Under the pieces are notes generated by a model. The model saw only the letters and a list, made by a program, of their open reading frames with translations. It searched no databases and was not told the DNA's origin. From NCBI GenBank assembly GCA_965116235.1, contig OZ220496.1, positions 1,550,001-1,614,000 of the forward strand: DNA of 64,000 bases, in the 5' to 3' direction. The stretch comes from MPNP01 sp965116235. Its GTDB lineage: Bacteria; Pseudomonadota; Alphaproteobacteria; Rhodobacterales; Rhodobacteraceae. The position numbers were made by a program, and so were the translations under genes. This document shows, piece by piece, positions 17,052 through 25,208 of the stretch (its first letter is position 1; each line of letters opens with the position of its first letter).

Positions 17052-17969
17052 ATGACCATGTTCAATCGCATAGCAATAATTGGTATGGGCTTGATCGGTT
17101 CCTCATTATCGCACGCCATTCGCAGAGGAAAGCTGGCCAATGCAATCGCAGGTCATACCCGTTCAGAGCGCTCGACGGCTCTCGCGCTGAGTTTGAACTT
17201 GGCCGACGAAATGTTGTCGACGCCTGAAGGTGCCGCCCGAGATGCCGACCTGGTCATATTGTGCACGCCGGTTGGAACATTTCGTCAACTGGCCGCACAA
17301 ATCGCGCCTTCAATGAAGAAGGGGGCGATTCTCACAGATGTTGGTTCGGTCAAGCAGCACGTCGTTGAAGCCGTATCACCCCATGTCCCGAAAGGGGTTC
17401 ACTTTGTCCCCTCTCATCCGCTTGCAGGGACAGAAGAGTCCGGCCCCACTTCAGGTTTTGCCGAACTTTTTGACAATCGCTGGTGTATCATGACCCCAAC
17501 GGAAGAAACCGATCAAGCGAGCGTGGAGAAGTTGAGATCATTCTGGGAAGGGCTTGGAGCCAAAGTTGAACTCATGGACCCCGGTCATCACGACATTGTT
17601 CTGGCCGTCACATCGCATGTGCCTCACCTTATCGCCTACACAATGGTTGGAACAGCCGATCATCTGCGTCGCATCAGCAATTTTGAGGTCGTGCAATATT
17701 CTGCGGCCGGATTCAGGGATTTTACGAGAATAGCTGCCTCTGACCCGACGATGTGGAAGGACGTGTTTCTGTCAAACAAGGAATCGACACTGGATATTCT
17801 GGGACGATTCACGGAGGAACTTTTTGCCCTGCAAAGATTGATCAGAACCGGGAAAGGCGATGAGCTGTTTGATTACTTTTCACGAACGAGAAGTATCAGA
17901 AAAGGGATCATTGAAGCGGGTCAGGACACTCCTTCACCCAACTTTGGTCGCACGCCAGTCAAAAAATGA
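17052..17969 (+). CDS. tyrC: Prephenate/arogenate (cyclohexadienyl) dehydrogenase
   Basis: 305 residues. NAD(P)-dependent oxidative decarboxylation in tyrosine biosynthesis. The N-terminal Rossmann motif is 'IIGMGLIGSSL' (about 9-19), followed by 'LCTPVGTF' and 'TDVGSVK', and the active-site region 'SHPLAGTEESGP'. The helical dimerisation domain contains 'VTSHVPHLIAYTMV' and 'FRDFTRIAASDP'. AAGGGAA about 12 bases upstream can serve as ribosome-binding site. In many alphaproteobacteria hisC lies upstream and DUF2125 nearby; here DUF2125 is present at 19778, hisC is not. Confidence 0.93.
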   Translation: MTMFNRIAIIGMGLIGSSLSHAIRRGKLANAIAGHTRSERSTALALSLNLADEMLSTPEGAARDADLVILCTPVGTFRQLAAQIAPSMKKGAILTDVGSVKQHVVEAVSPHVPKGVHFVPSHPLAGTEESGPTSGFAELFDNRWCIMTPTEETDQASVEKLRSFWEGLGAKVELMDPGHHDIVLAVTSHVPHLIAYTMVGTADHLRRISNFEVVQYSAAGFRDFTRIAASDPTMWKDVFLSNKESTLDILGRFTEELFALQRLIRTGKGDELFDYFSRTRSIRKGIIEAGQDTPSPNFGRTPVKK

Positions 17970-18589
17970 GAGAATGCCGGGGCGACTTGCCTCAGAGAGA
18001 GCACTGCACAGCTCATCCACTCGTTAGATCGGACGCGTTCGCATTGAAGTGTCCAGTTCCTCGCCTGTCCGGTTTGTGTGCCCTTCGACATTGTTGTGAC
18101 ACAGCCGGCACGACAATTCAAATGGAGATGCCATTCGATCAGCAATTCCCATTGACATCCACATCATCATGTTGTGTCCGAATGCTCTTCCAGAAATATC
18201 GCCAAGGGTCATTTGACACAGTCATTCGCGTGCCCCAAACTCATTGAACACGGACCATCAATGCGTCGGTGCCATGGGATGGCATCCATCGTCCTGAGCT
18301 GGGTGTGCGTGGCCGACCTCACAAACTCAGATCACGTCGGGCAGGCTGGTGCGTCGAGGGGAGGGGTACCGAAACCTCGACCGTTTCATTCTCTGGCGGA
18401 TGAGGGTCGCCCCGACAGATATCAACAAGGAGGGCCTTCTTGTGGTATGGTTCCCCTTTTGTGTTGCTCCATTCACGGGCATAAGAGTATATGTCAGAAC
18501 TGAAAAACGGTCCCGACCGGCGGCACGACTTTGCAAAAAACAGGCTGGGCCAAGAGCATGAAAGCCCTTTTACAAGAAAGGAGGAATCG
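17970..18589. other. Gene-poor interval downstream of tyrC
   Basis: About 620 bp. Short reading frames only; none resembles a known protein. I see no repeat, RNA gene or clear terminator. Confidence 0.4.
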
Positions 18590-19666
18590 TTGGTAGCAGA
18601 CATTTTTCGAAGGCTCATCGTTGTTGCAGGATTGCTCTTGCCAGGACCCGTGAACGCACAAGCCAGCGGCGATGCCTGCATTCAAATCGACCATGCCGAC
18701 AGGCTGACTTGGCAGCAATTCCGGAGCGATGCCGGCATTGTCTCCGAAATCACGATCACCAGACTGACAAAAAATATCAAGACCAAACGTGGAACGGCAG
18801 TGGAGCTTGACACTTTTCTGATACGTGGCACCGGCAAAAAGTGCCTGAAATCCTTCTGGCAGAACCATGTTTCCATTGTGGATGCCTGCCGTGATCCTGT
18901 GTCCGGGCAGGTCTATACAGTGCTCTTTACCGGAGCTGGGGCTCATTTCGATTTGGAGATATGGTCGATAGATCCGGAGACTGGAGACCCAACAAGGGAA
19001 TACATGGAGGGATGGACCGACTCGTACGAGAGCATGGAGGGACCGGCCGATTATCCATACGCGGGAGGTATATGGAAGCCGGTCGCGCCTGGCGGACAAT
19101 GCCAGTGGAGGGCACGGCAAACCGTTCGGCAAAGATATGATGATGCTCTGCAGGCGCTAAGTGTCGACGTGACTTCCGAGGAGGCGGTGAGGTTCGACGA
19201 AGTGGAGCGATTGTCGGTGCGCCGCCTTGATCCAAAGACGGTCCGGCATTTGCTGGTTTCCCTTGACGACACCACAACGATTGAAGGCGCATCATACGGC
19301 AGTAGCCAGGACCAAGCCAATTGGCGTGTTGTTCAGCTTCGGGGGAATGCTCGTTGCGATTCGCCCGGCACCGTGCTAGTCCTGAACCGGACTACCGGAC
19401 AGTGGCATGCGATCTACGATGTTATGTCGGGCTGCGGTTATCGTCTTGACTACCCGTTGTTCGGCTTGCATGTGGACAATGGGCATCTGAATGTTTCGGC
19501 TTGCATCACGTGTTCTTCCCACGGAATGTATGACAGCTTTTCGGTTGATCTTGCAACTTGGCGTGTGCGGCGTCTAAACCAGAACGACATGTTTGCAGGA
19601 GGCCCTCCCGATTCCAAGGAAAATCCGCGAATTCGAGATATTGGACGGGAGGTGTTTGGCGACTGA
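18590..19666 (+). CDS. Secreted protein of unknown function
   Basis: 358 residues from TTG 18590. This start is favoured by the very strong ribosome-binding site AAAGGAGG (18577-18584) and because it puts a signal peptide at the N-terminus: charged 'FRR', hydrophobic 'LIVVAGLLLPG', cleavage near 'VNAQAS'. The frame is open upstream to 18491, but that part is not needed. The mature protein has about ten cysteines ('GDACIQ', 'KKCLKS', 'DACRDP', 'NVSACITCSSHG'), suggesting disulphides in the periplasm or outside. I do not recognise a family. The gene stands alone between tyrC and the convergent DUF2125 gene. Confidence 0.7.
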   Translation: MVADIFRRLIVVAGLLLPGPVNAQASGDACIQIDHADRLTWQQFRSDAGIVSEITITRLTKNIKTKRGTAVELDTFLIRGTGKKCLKSFWQNHVSIVDACRDPVSGQVYTVLFTGAGAHFDLEIWSIDPETGDPTREYMEGWTDSYESMEGPADYPYAGGIWKPVAPGGQCQWRARQTVRQRYDDALQALSVDVTSEEAVRFDEVERLSVRRLDPKTVRHLLVSLDDTTTIEGASYGSSQDQANWRVVQLRGNARCDSPGTVLVLNRTTGQWHAIYDVMSGCGYRLDYPLFGLHVDNGHLNVSACITCSSHGMYDSFSVDLATWRVRRLNQNDMFAGGPPDSKENPRIRDIGREVFGD

Positions 19667-19777
19667 CAGGCAGAGCCAACCGCACAAGGACGTATGTTTG
19701 TGCGTCGCAAACCCGATGAACCAAGAAATGGACATGACACTTGGCTGTGTGCCAGGCGAGGAATATAGGTCCCCGAA

Positions 19778-20791
19778 TCAGCAGATTGCGTGGACTTGGC
19801 GTGAGTTCGCGGACAGGATCTTGGCAATCTTGACCGTCGGTCCCTCAAAATCGATTGACAACAGAGACCGCTTCGCCAGTTCGGTTGCCACCTTTGCTTC
19901 AACATCACTCAGACCAAGCATTCTCAAGATGCTTTCGAAATTGCGAGCATCCCCTGTAACGGAGATGATCATTGAACCTAACGGATATCCCTCTTGGTTG
20001 AACTCGAAATCCCCCGGAGCATTGACCTCAAAGCCTTTGGCGGCAAGCTTGAAGGTGTTCAAGTTGATGTTCCGGATTTCTGCGCAACCCAATGCCCAGG
20101 GAGAATCCTTCAAAGCCATCGTGCCATTAACAGACAGTGGTGGCAGCAGGTAAGGTACGATCGAGGATGAACTGGGAGATCCTTCGGCGCTTGCCGATTC
20201 AAACTCTTGATAGAATCTGAATTCATTCGAATTTTCTGCCATTCTTTGGAATGCCATGATTCCCGAATCCATCTGCCATTTCCAGCCATCCGATGAGGTC
20301 AGCGAGCTCGGCCCCAATTCGGTTATGAGTTCATCAAGAGGCACGCGAGATAGAGGATGAATGGAAAGGCTGGTCCTCATCTTCTCGGAGTGAAACGTGT
20401 ACTCGACGTTGTCAAAAGAAAGCGTTTGCAATGAAGGGAAAACCAATATGAAGTTGTGGAAATCGTAAACCAGCTTATGAAGAACCAAGTCTCCGATTTT
20501 CCACATAAAATTTTTTCTGCTGTCCTCAATGACGACGCCATGAATGGTTATGTCGGTACGATTGGGAAACCCTCTGATCGAAAGGGAGGAATGGGAAATC
20601 TGGAATTCTCCCATTCCGTTAGACAGGAATTCTTCCAGGGCATCTTTGGTTTTGTAGGTTGAGAAGACCCAGAACGCCGACCAAGAGATCACCGCAATTG
20701 CTGTTATGACGAGAATGCCAACGGTTGGCTTGTTGATTTTCACGATGTAGAACCCAATTTTGCGTGCTGGTTTGGTATGCATCAATACCAT
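19778..20791 (-). CDS. DUF2125 domain protein
   Basis: 337 residues. One N-terminal membrane helix (about 22-43, 'TVGILVITAIAVISWSAFWVF') is followed by a large periplasmic part beginning with 'SISIRGFPNRTDIT'-type strands, the pattern of DUF2125, a family found in alphaproteobacteria near tyrosine biosynthesis and ChaC genes. Function unknown; the beta-rich repeats are reminiscent of lipid-carrying AsmA-like proteins, which is only an impression. Its 5' side now faces the transposon-like cassette; without that insertion it would be divergent from chaC with about 210 bp between. Confidence 0.75.
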   Translation of the reverse strand: MVLMHTKPARKIGFYIVKINKPTVGILVITAIAVISWSAFWVFSTYKTKDALEEFLSNGMGEFQISHSSLSIRGFPNRTDITIHGVVIEDSRKNFMWKIGDLVLHKLVYDFHNFILVFPSLQTLSFDNVEYTFHSEKMRTSLSIHPLSRVPLDELITELGPSSLTSSDGWKWQMDSGIMAFQRMAENSNEFRFYQEFESASAEGSPSSSSIVPYLLPPLSVNGTMALKDSPWALGCAEIRNINLNTFKLAAKGFEVNAPGDFEFNQEGYPLGSMIISVTGDARNFESILRMLGLSDVEAKVATELAKRSLLSIDFEGPTVKIAKILSANSRQVHAIC

Positions 20792-20933
20792 TCATTTGGA
20801 TTTTGAGTCGGTCTTTATTGGAAGGTGCTTCGACTGGGCTTCTTGTGTTTGACTGAAGCGGTTGATCAGTCATCGATGTTGAGTAGGCTGAAAATCGGCT
20901 TGTCGGCCCGATGTTGACGGAAGTCGGTTGCCG

Positions 20934-20941
20934 TAAAATTG
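20934..20941 (+). repeat. Left copy of 8-bp target duplication TAAAATTG
   Basis: Identical to 22892-22899. Both copies directly abut the terminal inverted repeats of the cassette, as expected for a staggered-cut transposition event. Confidence 0.85.
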
Positions 20942-22891
20942 GGGGCTTATATCCTTAACTTGAAAGTCAAATTTTGAATGATTCCAAGGCTTTACGACAC
21001 ACGCGCGCGGCGGGGTCCATACTTGACACGAAACCCGGACGTAACTACCTGATCAAAAGAGAGAGGGACCACAATGAAGACGCTGCGTGACGACATTCCG
21101 TTTCCGGTCAAGGCGTGTCATCGGTGGGGATGGATGAGAACATGACAATGTTTGATGCCCCGGGCCTTCGTCACTTCATTACCACCGACGATCGCTATGT
21201 AAGCCCGGTCTTTGTCGGACGCGAGGATGTCATCAAGACCATCGATGACACTCTGGATCTGATACGTTGGCGGCGGCAGAATCGCTCTCACCGAGATCGC
21301 TCCGCCAAGGGTCTGATGAGACTTGTGCAGGGTGCTCCTGGCATTGGCAAGACATCCCTTCTGGACCGCATGAAGGATCGCTGCTGGGAACGGCTGGAGG
21401 AGGGAACATCATCGCACAAGGTCATTCCGCTCGTCATCGATGCGGGCGAGATGTCCTTTCAGTCCATAAACAGGGAGATCCGCATGGGCATGCAGCAGGC
21501 ATGGGATCGCATCGGCAATGAAGAGGTGCGAGTGGCCATGCGCACGATACTCGATCATGTTCGGGATATTGACTTTTTCGGGTTGCGCCTAGGCCGCTCC
21601 GGAACCGAAGCGATCAAGCCTCTCCGCCTGCCGGACCATTGCACCTTGCTGCTCATGATCGACGAAATACAGAATCTGTCGGACGACCCTCATGACGAGT
21701 CGGCCCGCGTTCTGCGAAACCTGGAAGATGGCAGCCATGGTCAAGCCATTCTGCCGGTGCTGGCTGGCCTCTCAAACAGCGTTGACCGCCTCATGCAAAA
21801 GGGTCTGTCACGACATGCAGGCCGCTCGGCCATTGGTCTGCGGCCACTCACCTTCGACCAGGTGATATTGGCCACACGGCGATTCATCACGCGCTTCCAT
21901 ATTCAGTCCATGCTCAATACCCAGCTTTTATGGGAACGCACGCTCTGGCGCTGGTCCCAGGGCTGGCCCAAGCATCTCCAAAACGGGTTGAGTGCGCTTG
22001 GGGACCACCTGCTGGCGACCGACGGCGATCTGGATGCCGTCGATATCATGGCCGTTCAGTGCCAGGTCGTGACTCGGCGCATTCGCTATTACTGGACCCG
22101 CTTTGGTCCCCATCAACGGCGGCAGCCGGCCTTGCTCGGACACGTCATGGCGCGTCTCGGGCCCCATCCCGTTACCGCGGCCACCATCCAGTCGACCATT
22201 CGCGACGTCATGCAGATGGGGAACTGGGATGAGACGCCACCACCAGAATGGGAGGACATGCTGCGTCTCGGACTCATTGACGTGGCTCGTATTGACGCGG
22301 GCGGAATCATGTATGGATGCCCCATCCCGTCGCTGCAATCCTTTGCCGTAACATGCACGGCTCAGCCATCGGCCAGACTGATCGGCGCCGTGATGGACGG
22401 CAATTCGGAGGCGCTGGCCGAGGAGCTAAGGGCGGGCGCCGATATCGATGGGCGGGATGGCTGGGGCCGCACCGCCATGCACCTGGCGGCCCACGGAGCC
22501 AGTATTGAGGCGCAGGATCAGTGGGGCCGGACTCCCTTGCATCTGGCGGCCGGGGTCAATGCCGAGCAGTCCTTGGCCACCCTGATCGGGCTTGGGGCCA
22601 GCTCTCATGCCACCGACCAGCAGGGCTGGACTCCCTTGCATCTGGCGGCCCACGCTGACAGTGTCCAGTCCGTCGGGCTGCTCATGACCGCGGGGTCACC
22701 GGTGGACGCCCGCAACCGGGCCGGACAGACGGCGCGCGATCTGGCTCCGGACGGCAGCGCCAGCCAAACCATGCTGAGCGATGATGGCGGGGGGTGGTCC
22801 GGGTGGCATGGGCGGGCCGTCATGATCCTCTCCCCCACTTCTCCTGGCAACCCTTCAATAATTCAATCTTCAAGTCAAGGATATAAGCCCC
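20942..22891 (+). mobile_element. Transposase-less TIR cassette carrying one AAA-ankyrin gene (1,950 bp)
   Basis: The left terminus is GGGGCTTATATCC.. (20942-20962) and the right terminus its reverse complement (22871-22891), 21 bp with one mismatch. The 8-bp sequence TAAAATTG flanks both ends exactly (20934-20941 and 22892-22899). The only long gene inside encodes the AAA/ankyrin ATPase; no transposase or integrase is present, so mobilisation would need an enzyme supplied from elsewhere. The interior is markedly more GC-rich than the flanking DUF2125 and chaC genes. The insertion falls in the short divergent promoter region between these two genes. Structure is seen directly; mobility is inferred. 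Confidence 0.82.
21074..21145 (+). CDS. 23-codon leader peptide coupled to the ankyrin ATPase
   Basis: A short frame starting at ATG 21074 with a good ribosome-binding site (AGAGGGA, five bases upstream) ends in TGA at 21143-21145, which overlaps the ATG of the ATPase gene (21142-21144) as ATGA. This arrangement suggests that ribosomes ending the leader restart on the ATPase. The peptide is not similar to anything I know; it might alternatively be the original N-terminus, separated by a frameshift. Confidence 0.4.
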   Translation: MKTLRDDIPFPVKACHRWGWMRT

Positions 22892-22941
22892 TAAAATTGA
22901 GTGTGATCTTGGTTGGCAGTTCATGTCGAACTTTTGCCTGA
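21142..22941 (+). CDS. AAA/STAND-like ATPase with C-terminal ankyrin repeats
   Basis: 599 residues from ATG 21142; GTG 21115 is an alternative in-frame start. An N-terminal 'VFVGREDV' motif leads into the P-loop 'GAPGIGKTS', Walker B 'LLLMIDEIQ', and a sensor-like 'PVLAGLSNS', the pattern of ORC/STAND-type signal-transduction ATPases. A helical/winged region follows, and then from about residue 410 to 540 at least three to four ankyrin repeats ('GRTAMHLAA', 'GRTPLHLAA', 'GWTPLHLAA', 'GQTARDLA'). Such a sensor-plus-repeat design is common in phage defence and in toxin-like or regulatory proteins, but the effector here is unknown. The last ~17 codons lie outside the element: the frame runs through the right inverted repeat and target duplication and stops in host DNA. 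Only gene of the cassette. Confidence 0.78.
   Translation: MTMFDAPGLRHFITTDDRYVSPVFVGREDVIKTIDDTLDLIRWRRQNRSHRDRSAKGLMRLVQGAPGIGKTSLLDRMKDRCWERLEEGTSSHKVIPLVIDAGEMSFQSINREIRMGMQQAWDRIGNEEVRVAMRTILDHVRDIDFFGLRLGRSGTEAIKPLRLPDHCTLLLMIDEIQNLSDDPHDESARVLRNLEDGSHGQAILPVLAGLSNSVDRLMQKGLSRHAGRSAIGLRPLTFDQVILATRRFITRFHIQSMLNTQLLWERTLWRWSQGWPKHLQNGLSALGDHLLATDGDLDAVDIMAVQCQVVTRRIRYYWTRFGPHQRRQPALLGHVMARLGPHPVTAATIQSTIRDVMQMGNWDETPPPEWEDMLRLGLIDVARIDAGGIMYGCPIPSLQSFAVTCTAQPSARLIGAVMDGNSEALAEELRAGADIDGRDGWGRTAMHLAAHGASIEAQDQWGRTPLHLAAGVNAEQSLATLIGLGASSHATDQQGWTPLHLAAHADSVQSVGLLMTAGSPVDARNRAGQTARDLAPDGSASQTMLSDDGGGWSGWHGRAVMILSPTSPGNPSIIQSSSQGYKPLKLSVILVGSSCRTFA
22871..22899. repeat. Right inverted repeat (22871-22891) and right target duplication (22892-22899)
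   Basis: CAAGTCAAGGATATAAGCCC.. is the reverse complement of the left end except for one base, and is followed directly by TAAAATTG, the same eight bases that precede the left end. Confidence 0.85.
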
Positions 22942-22963
22942 GTGCTTGTTGGGTTGGATAGTT

Positions 22964-23515
22964 GTGGCAACCGAAAACTTCAGTGGGTTGTGGATATTTG
23001 CATATGGATCCTTGATTTGGAATCCAGGCTTTGTTCCGGAACAAGAGTTCCATGCGACTTTGCCGGGTTATAAAAGGTCCTTCTGTATGTGGTCCATTCA
23101 CTACCGTGGATCAAAAGAAGACCCCGGACTGGTTCTGGCCCTTGAGACAGATTCAAGGAGTTCATGCCGTGGCGTGGCCTATAAGTGTCGGGACGACAAG
23201 GCTGAAGAGGTGATGACCACTTTACGCCGGAGGGAGCTCATATCATCAGCTTACAGAGAAGAGCGTGCACGTGTCACCCTTGCCGACGGCAGAAGAGTTC
23301 TGGCGATCTTCTACGCGGTCGATACCAGCCACCCTCAGTATTGTGGCAATCTGCCAACCAGTGAAAAGGTCAAGATCCTTTCGAGAGCGCAGGGGCAGAA
23401 CGGCTTCAACAGAGACTACCTGTTCGAGACCTGCAAGGCGTTGACCGAACTCGGACTGAGCGATGATTACCTGACAACCCTTGCTGCCAGGGTCAGGGCC
23501 GTTGGTCAGAGATAA
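22964..23515 (+). CDS. chaC: ChaC-like gamma-glutamylcyclotransferase
   Basis: 183 residues from GTG 22964; a longer frame starts at TTG 22913. The N-terminus 'WIFAYGSLIWNPGF' is the defining motif of ChaC, which degrades glutathione to 5-oxoproline and Cys-Gly in the cytoplasm. The catalytic glutamate fits the 'RRRELISSAY' segment, and 'LVLALETDSRSSCRGVAYK' forms the following strands. The cassette is inserted about 65 bp upstream, so the original promoter may be displaced. The 3' end overlaps the convergent NfeD-like gene by 23 bp. Confidence 0.9.
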   Translation: MATENFSGLWIFAYGSLIWNPGFVPEQEFHATLPGYKRSFCMWSIHYRGSKEDPGLVLALETDSRSSCRGVAYKCRDDKAEEVMTTLRRRELISSAYREERARVTLADGRRVLAIFYAVDTSHPQYCGNLPTSEKVKILSRAQGQNGFNRDYLFETCKALTELGLSDDYLTTLAARVRAVGQR

Positions 23516-23981
23516 TGGGTGTCACGATCAGAGTCGTGCCCGATGAATCCTGAACTCTGACCTTTTCTAGTGGCGTGTCTGCAGCCTCTCGTGCCTCTTC
23601 ATCAGGCTTGAGGTGAAAGTGCCATCGAACTCCATCAAGGAGTGCAATGCCTTCGGTCCCGTCCAAAGAGACGACAGTTCCAACCTTGCCGATATGTCGC
23701 CGGGCCGGATCGTTCAGGATCACCCTCCGCTTCGAGGAGGGTATCACGAACTCGGCAACTATCACCACGACACCAGCCAAGACGACAAACAGGACAGTTT
23801 GATTGAATCCGGAATTGAGCCACTCAGGAAGAACAAAACACAGAATGCCGACAATCATCGCCGCCACCGCTGGCCAAACCAAAATCGCCGAGGCCAGCAA
23901 CAATTCGAGAATTCCAAGCAAGAACCCGAAGCCGATCCATGCCCAAGGCGATATGCCATCCAAAAACCCAAACATTGTCAT
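23493..23981 (-). CDS. NfeD-like membrane protein (YbbK type)
   Basis: 162 residues. Three to four hydrophobic helices in the first ~85 residues ('WAWIGFGFLLGILELLLASAILVW', 'AVAAMIVGILCFVL', 'TVLFVVLAGVVVIVAEF') are followed by a small soluble beta-barrel ('IGKVGTVVSLDGTEGIALLDGVRWHF') typical of the NfeD C-terminal domain. These proteins pair with SPFH/stomatin proteins in membrane quality control; the SPFH gene is directly upstream on the same strand with a gap of about 55 bp. Confidence 0.88.
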   Translation of the reverse strand: MTMFGFLDGISPWAWIGFGFLLGILELLLASAILVWPAVAAMIVGILCFVLPEWLNSGFNQTVLFVVLAGVVVIVAEFVIPSSKRRVILNDPARRHIGKVGTVVSLDGTEGIALLDGVRWHFHLKPDEEAREAADTPLEKVRVQDSSGTTLIVTPIISDQRP

Positions 23982-24035
23982 GTTCCGGATAATGTTAGTC
24001 CCTTTTGATTGTTCTTTGACATGTGACCATAACCC

Positions 24036-25052
24036 TTAACGGATTGTGTCGTTTTCACTCTCCGGGTTTGACTCGGACAATCCGTCAAGCGCGTTGGAAG
24101 CGTCTTGCAGGGTCGAAACATTTCCGACTCTGTCCGAGGTGATCTCTTTCGCCAATTCGACAATTCCAGCGATGGATCCTATGAGACTGCCCGCTTCAAG
24201 CGGCATCATGATGGTTTTGGCATTCGGAGCTCCGGCGACCGCTTCAAGCGCCTTGGTGTAATTTTGTGCCACAAAATAGTTGAGAGCCTGAACATTGCCC
24301 TGAGCAATGGCATTGGAAACCATTTTTGTTGCCTTGGCCTCGGCCTCGGCCTGCCGCTCTCTGGCTTCCGCATCTCGAAATGCCGCTTCCTTTCGACCTT
24401 CAGCCTCACGGATTTGGGCTTCCTTCAAGCCTTCCGCTCGCAATATCGCGGCTTGCTTTTCACCCTCTGCCTGGAGGACGTCTGCTCTTTTCTCCCGCTC
24501 GGCCTTCATTTGTCCAGCCATGGCCAGAGTGATGTCTGGCGGCGGCTTCAGGTCCTTGATCTCAATGCGCGTGACCTTGACTCCCCAAGGCTTGACAGCT
24601 TCGTCAATGACCTGGAGCAGTCTGGTATTGATGGTGTCCCGATTGGACAGGGAGGCATCGAGATCCATTGAACCGATGACCGAACGAATATTTGTCTGAA
24701 TGAGGTTCTCCAGAGCCGCCTCAAGTCCTTGAACCTCATAACTGGCCTTTTCAGCCTCAACGATCTGGAAAAAGGCAATGGCATCGGCCGCGATGGATGC
24801 ATTGTCCTTGGTGATGACTTCCTGAGCGCCGACATTCAAAACCCGCTCCATCATGTTGACACGGTGGCCGATTTGGTCAAGCACGGGAAAAATCAGACGC
24901 AGTCCGGGTTTCAGCGTACGACTGTACTTCTTCAGGCGTTCGACGGTCCAGTTTTCGCTTTGTGGGACGAACTTGACTGCCAAAAGGAACAGTATGACCA
25001 GAAACAGTACACTGAGAAGCTGAACGGAGAGCACGTTGATCAAGTCATTCAT
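24036..25052 (-). CDS. qmcA: SPFH/Band 7 membrane protein (QmcA-like stomatin)
   Basis: 338 residues. One N-terminal membrane helix ('LLSVLFLVILFLLAVKFVPQSE', about 11-32) is followed by the SPFH domain ('LKPGLRLIFPVLDQIGHRVNMMERVLN', 'VITKDNASIAADAIAFFQI') and a long Ala/Glu-rich coiled coil (about 190-255). A conserved 'NAKTIMMPLEAGSLIGSIAG' segment closes the family core. Forms membrane-associated oligomers thought to scaffold proteases such as FtsH. Probably an operon with the NfeD-like gene downstream. Confidence 0.92.
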   Translation of the reverse strand: MNDLINVLSVQLLSVLFLVILFLLAVKFVPQSENWTVERLKKYSRTLKPGLRLIFPVLDQIGHRVNMMERVLNVGAQEVITKDNASIAADAIAFFQIVEAEKASYEVQGLEAALENLIQTNIRSVIGSMDLDASLSNRDTINTRLLQVIDEAVKPWGVKVTRIEIKDLKPPPDITLAMAGQMKAEREKRADVLQAEGEKQAAILRAEGLKEAQIREAEGRKEAAFRDAEARERQAEAEAKATKMVSNAIAQGNVQALNYFVAQNYTKALEAVAGAPNAKTIMMPLEAGSLIGSIAGIVELAKEITSDRVGNVSTLQDASNALDGLSESNPESENDTIR

Positions 25053-25143
25053 TCGAACACCCTGGTTTTCTACACAGCCTGCGGCTTTATATTTAAGTTC
25101 GTGAGCTTAACCATATATTAGGCGGATGAGTTTTTGCAATAAT

Positions 25144-25163
25144 GGCCCACGTTGACGTGGGCC
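25144..25163. promoter_or_regulatory. Perfect hairpin/palindrome in the divergent qmcA/exbB-like promoter region
   Basis: GGCCCACGT followed by TG and ACGTGGGCC gives a perfect 9-bp inverted repeat. It lies in a divergent region, where a terminator is not needed, so it could be an operator; the pyrimidine tail TCCTTTCC would also allow weak termination on the plus strand. Confidence 0.35.
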
Positions 25164-25208
25164 TCCTTTCCAGTGTCATAACCTCAATGACCGACCTGTA
25201 ATTGTTCT

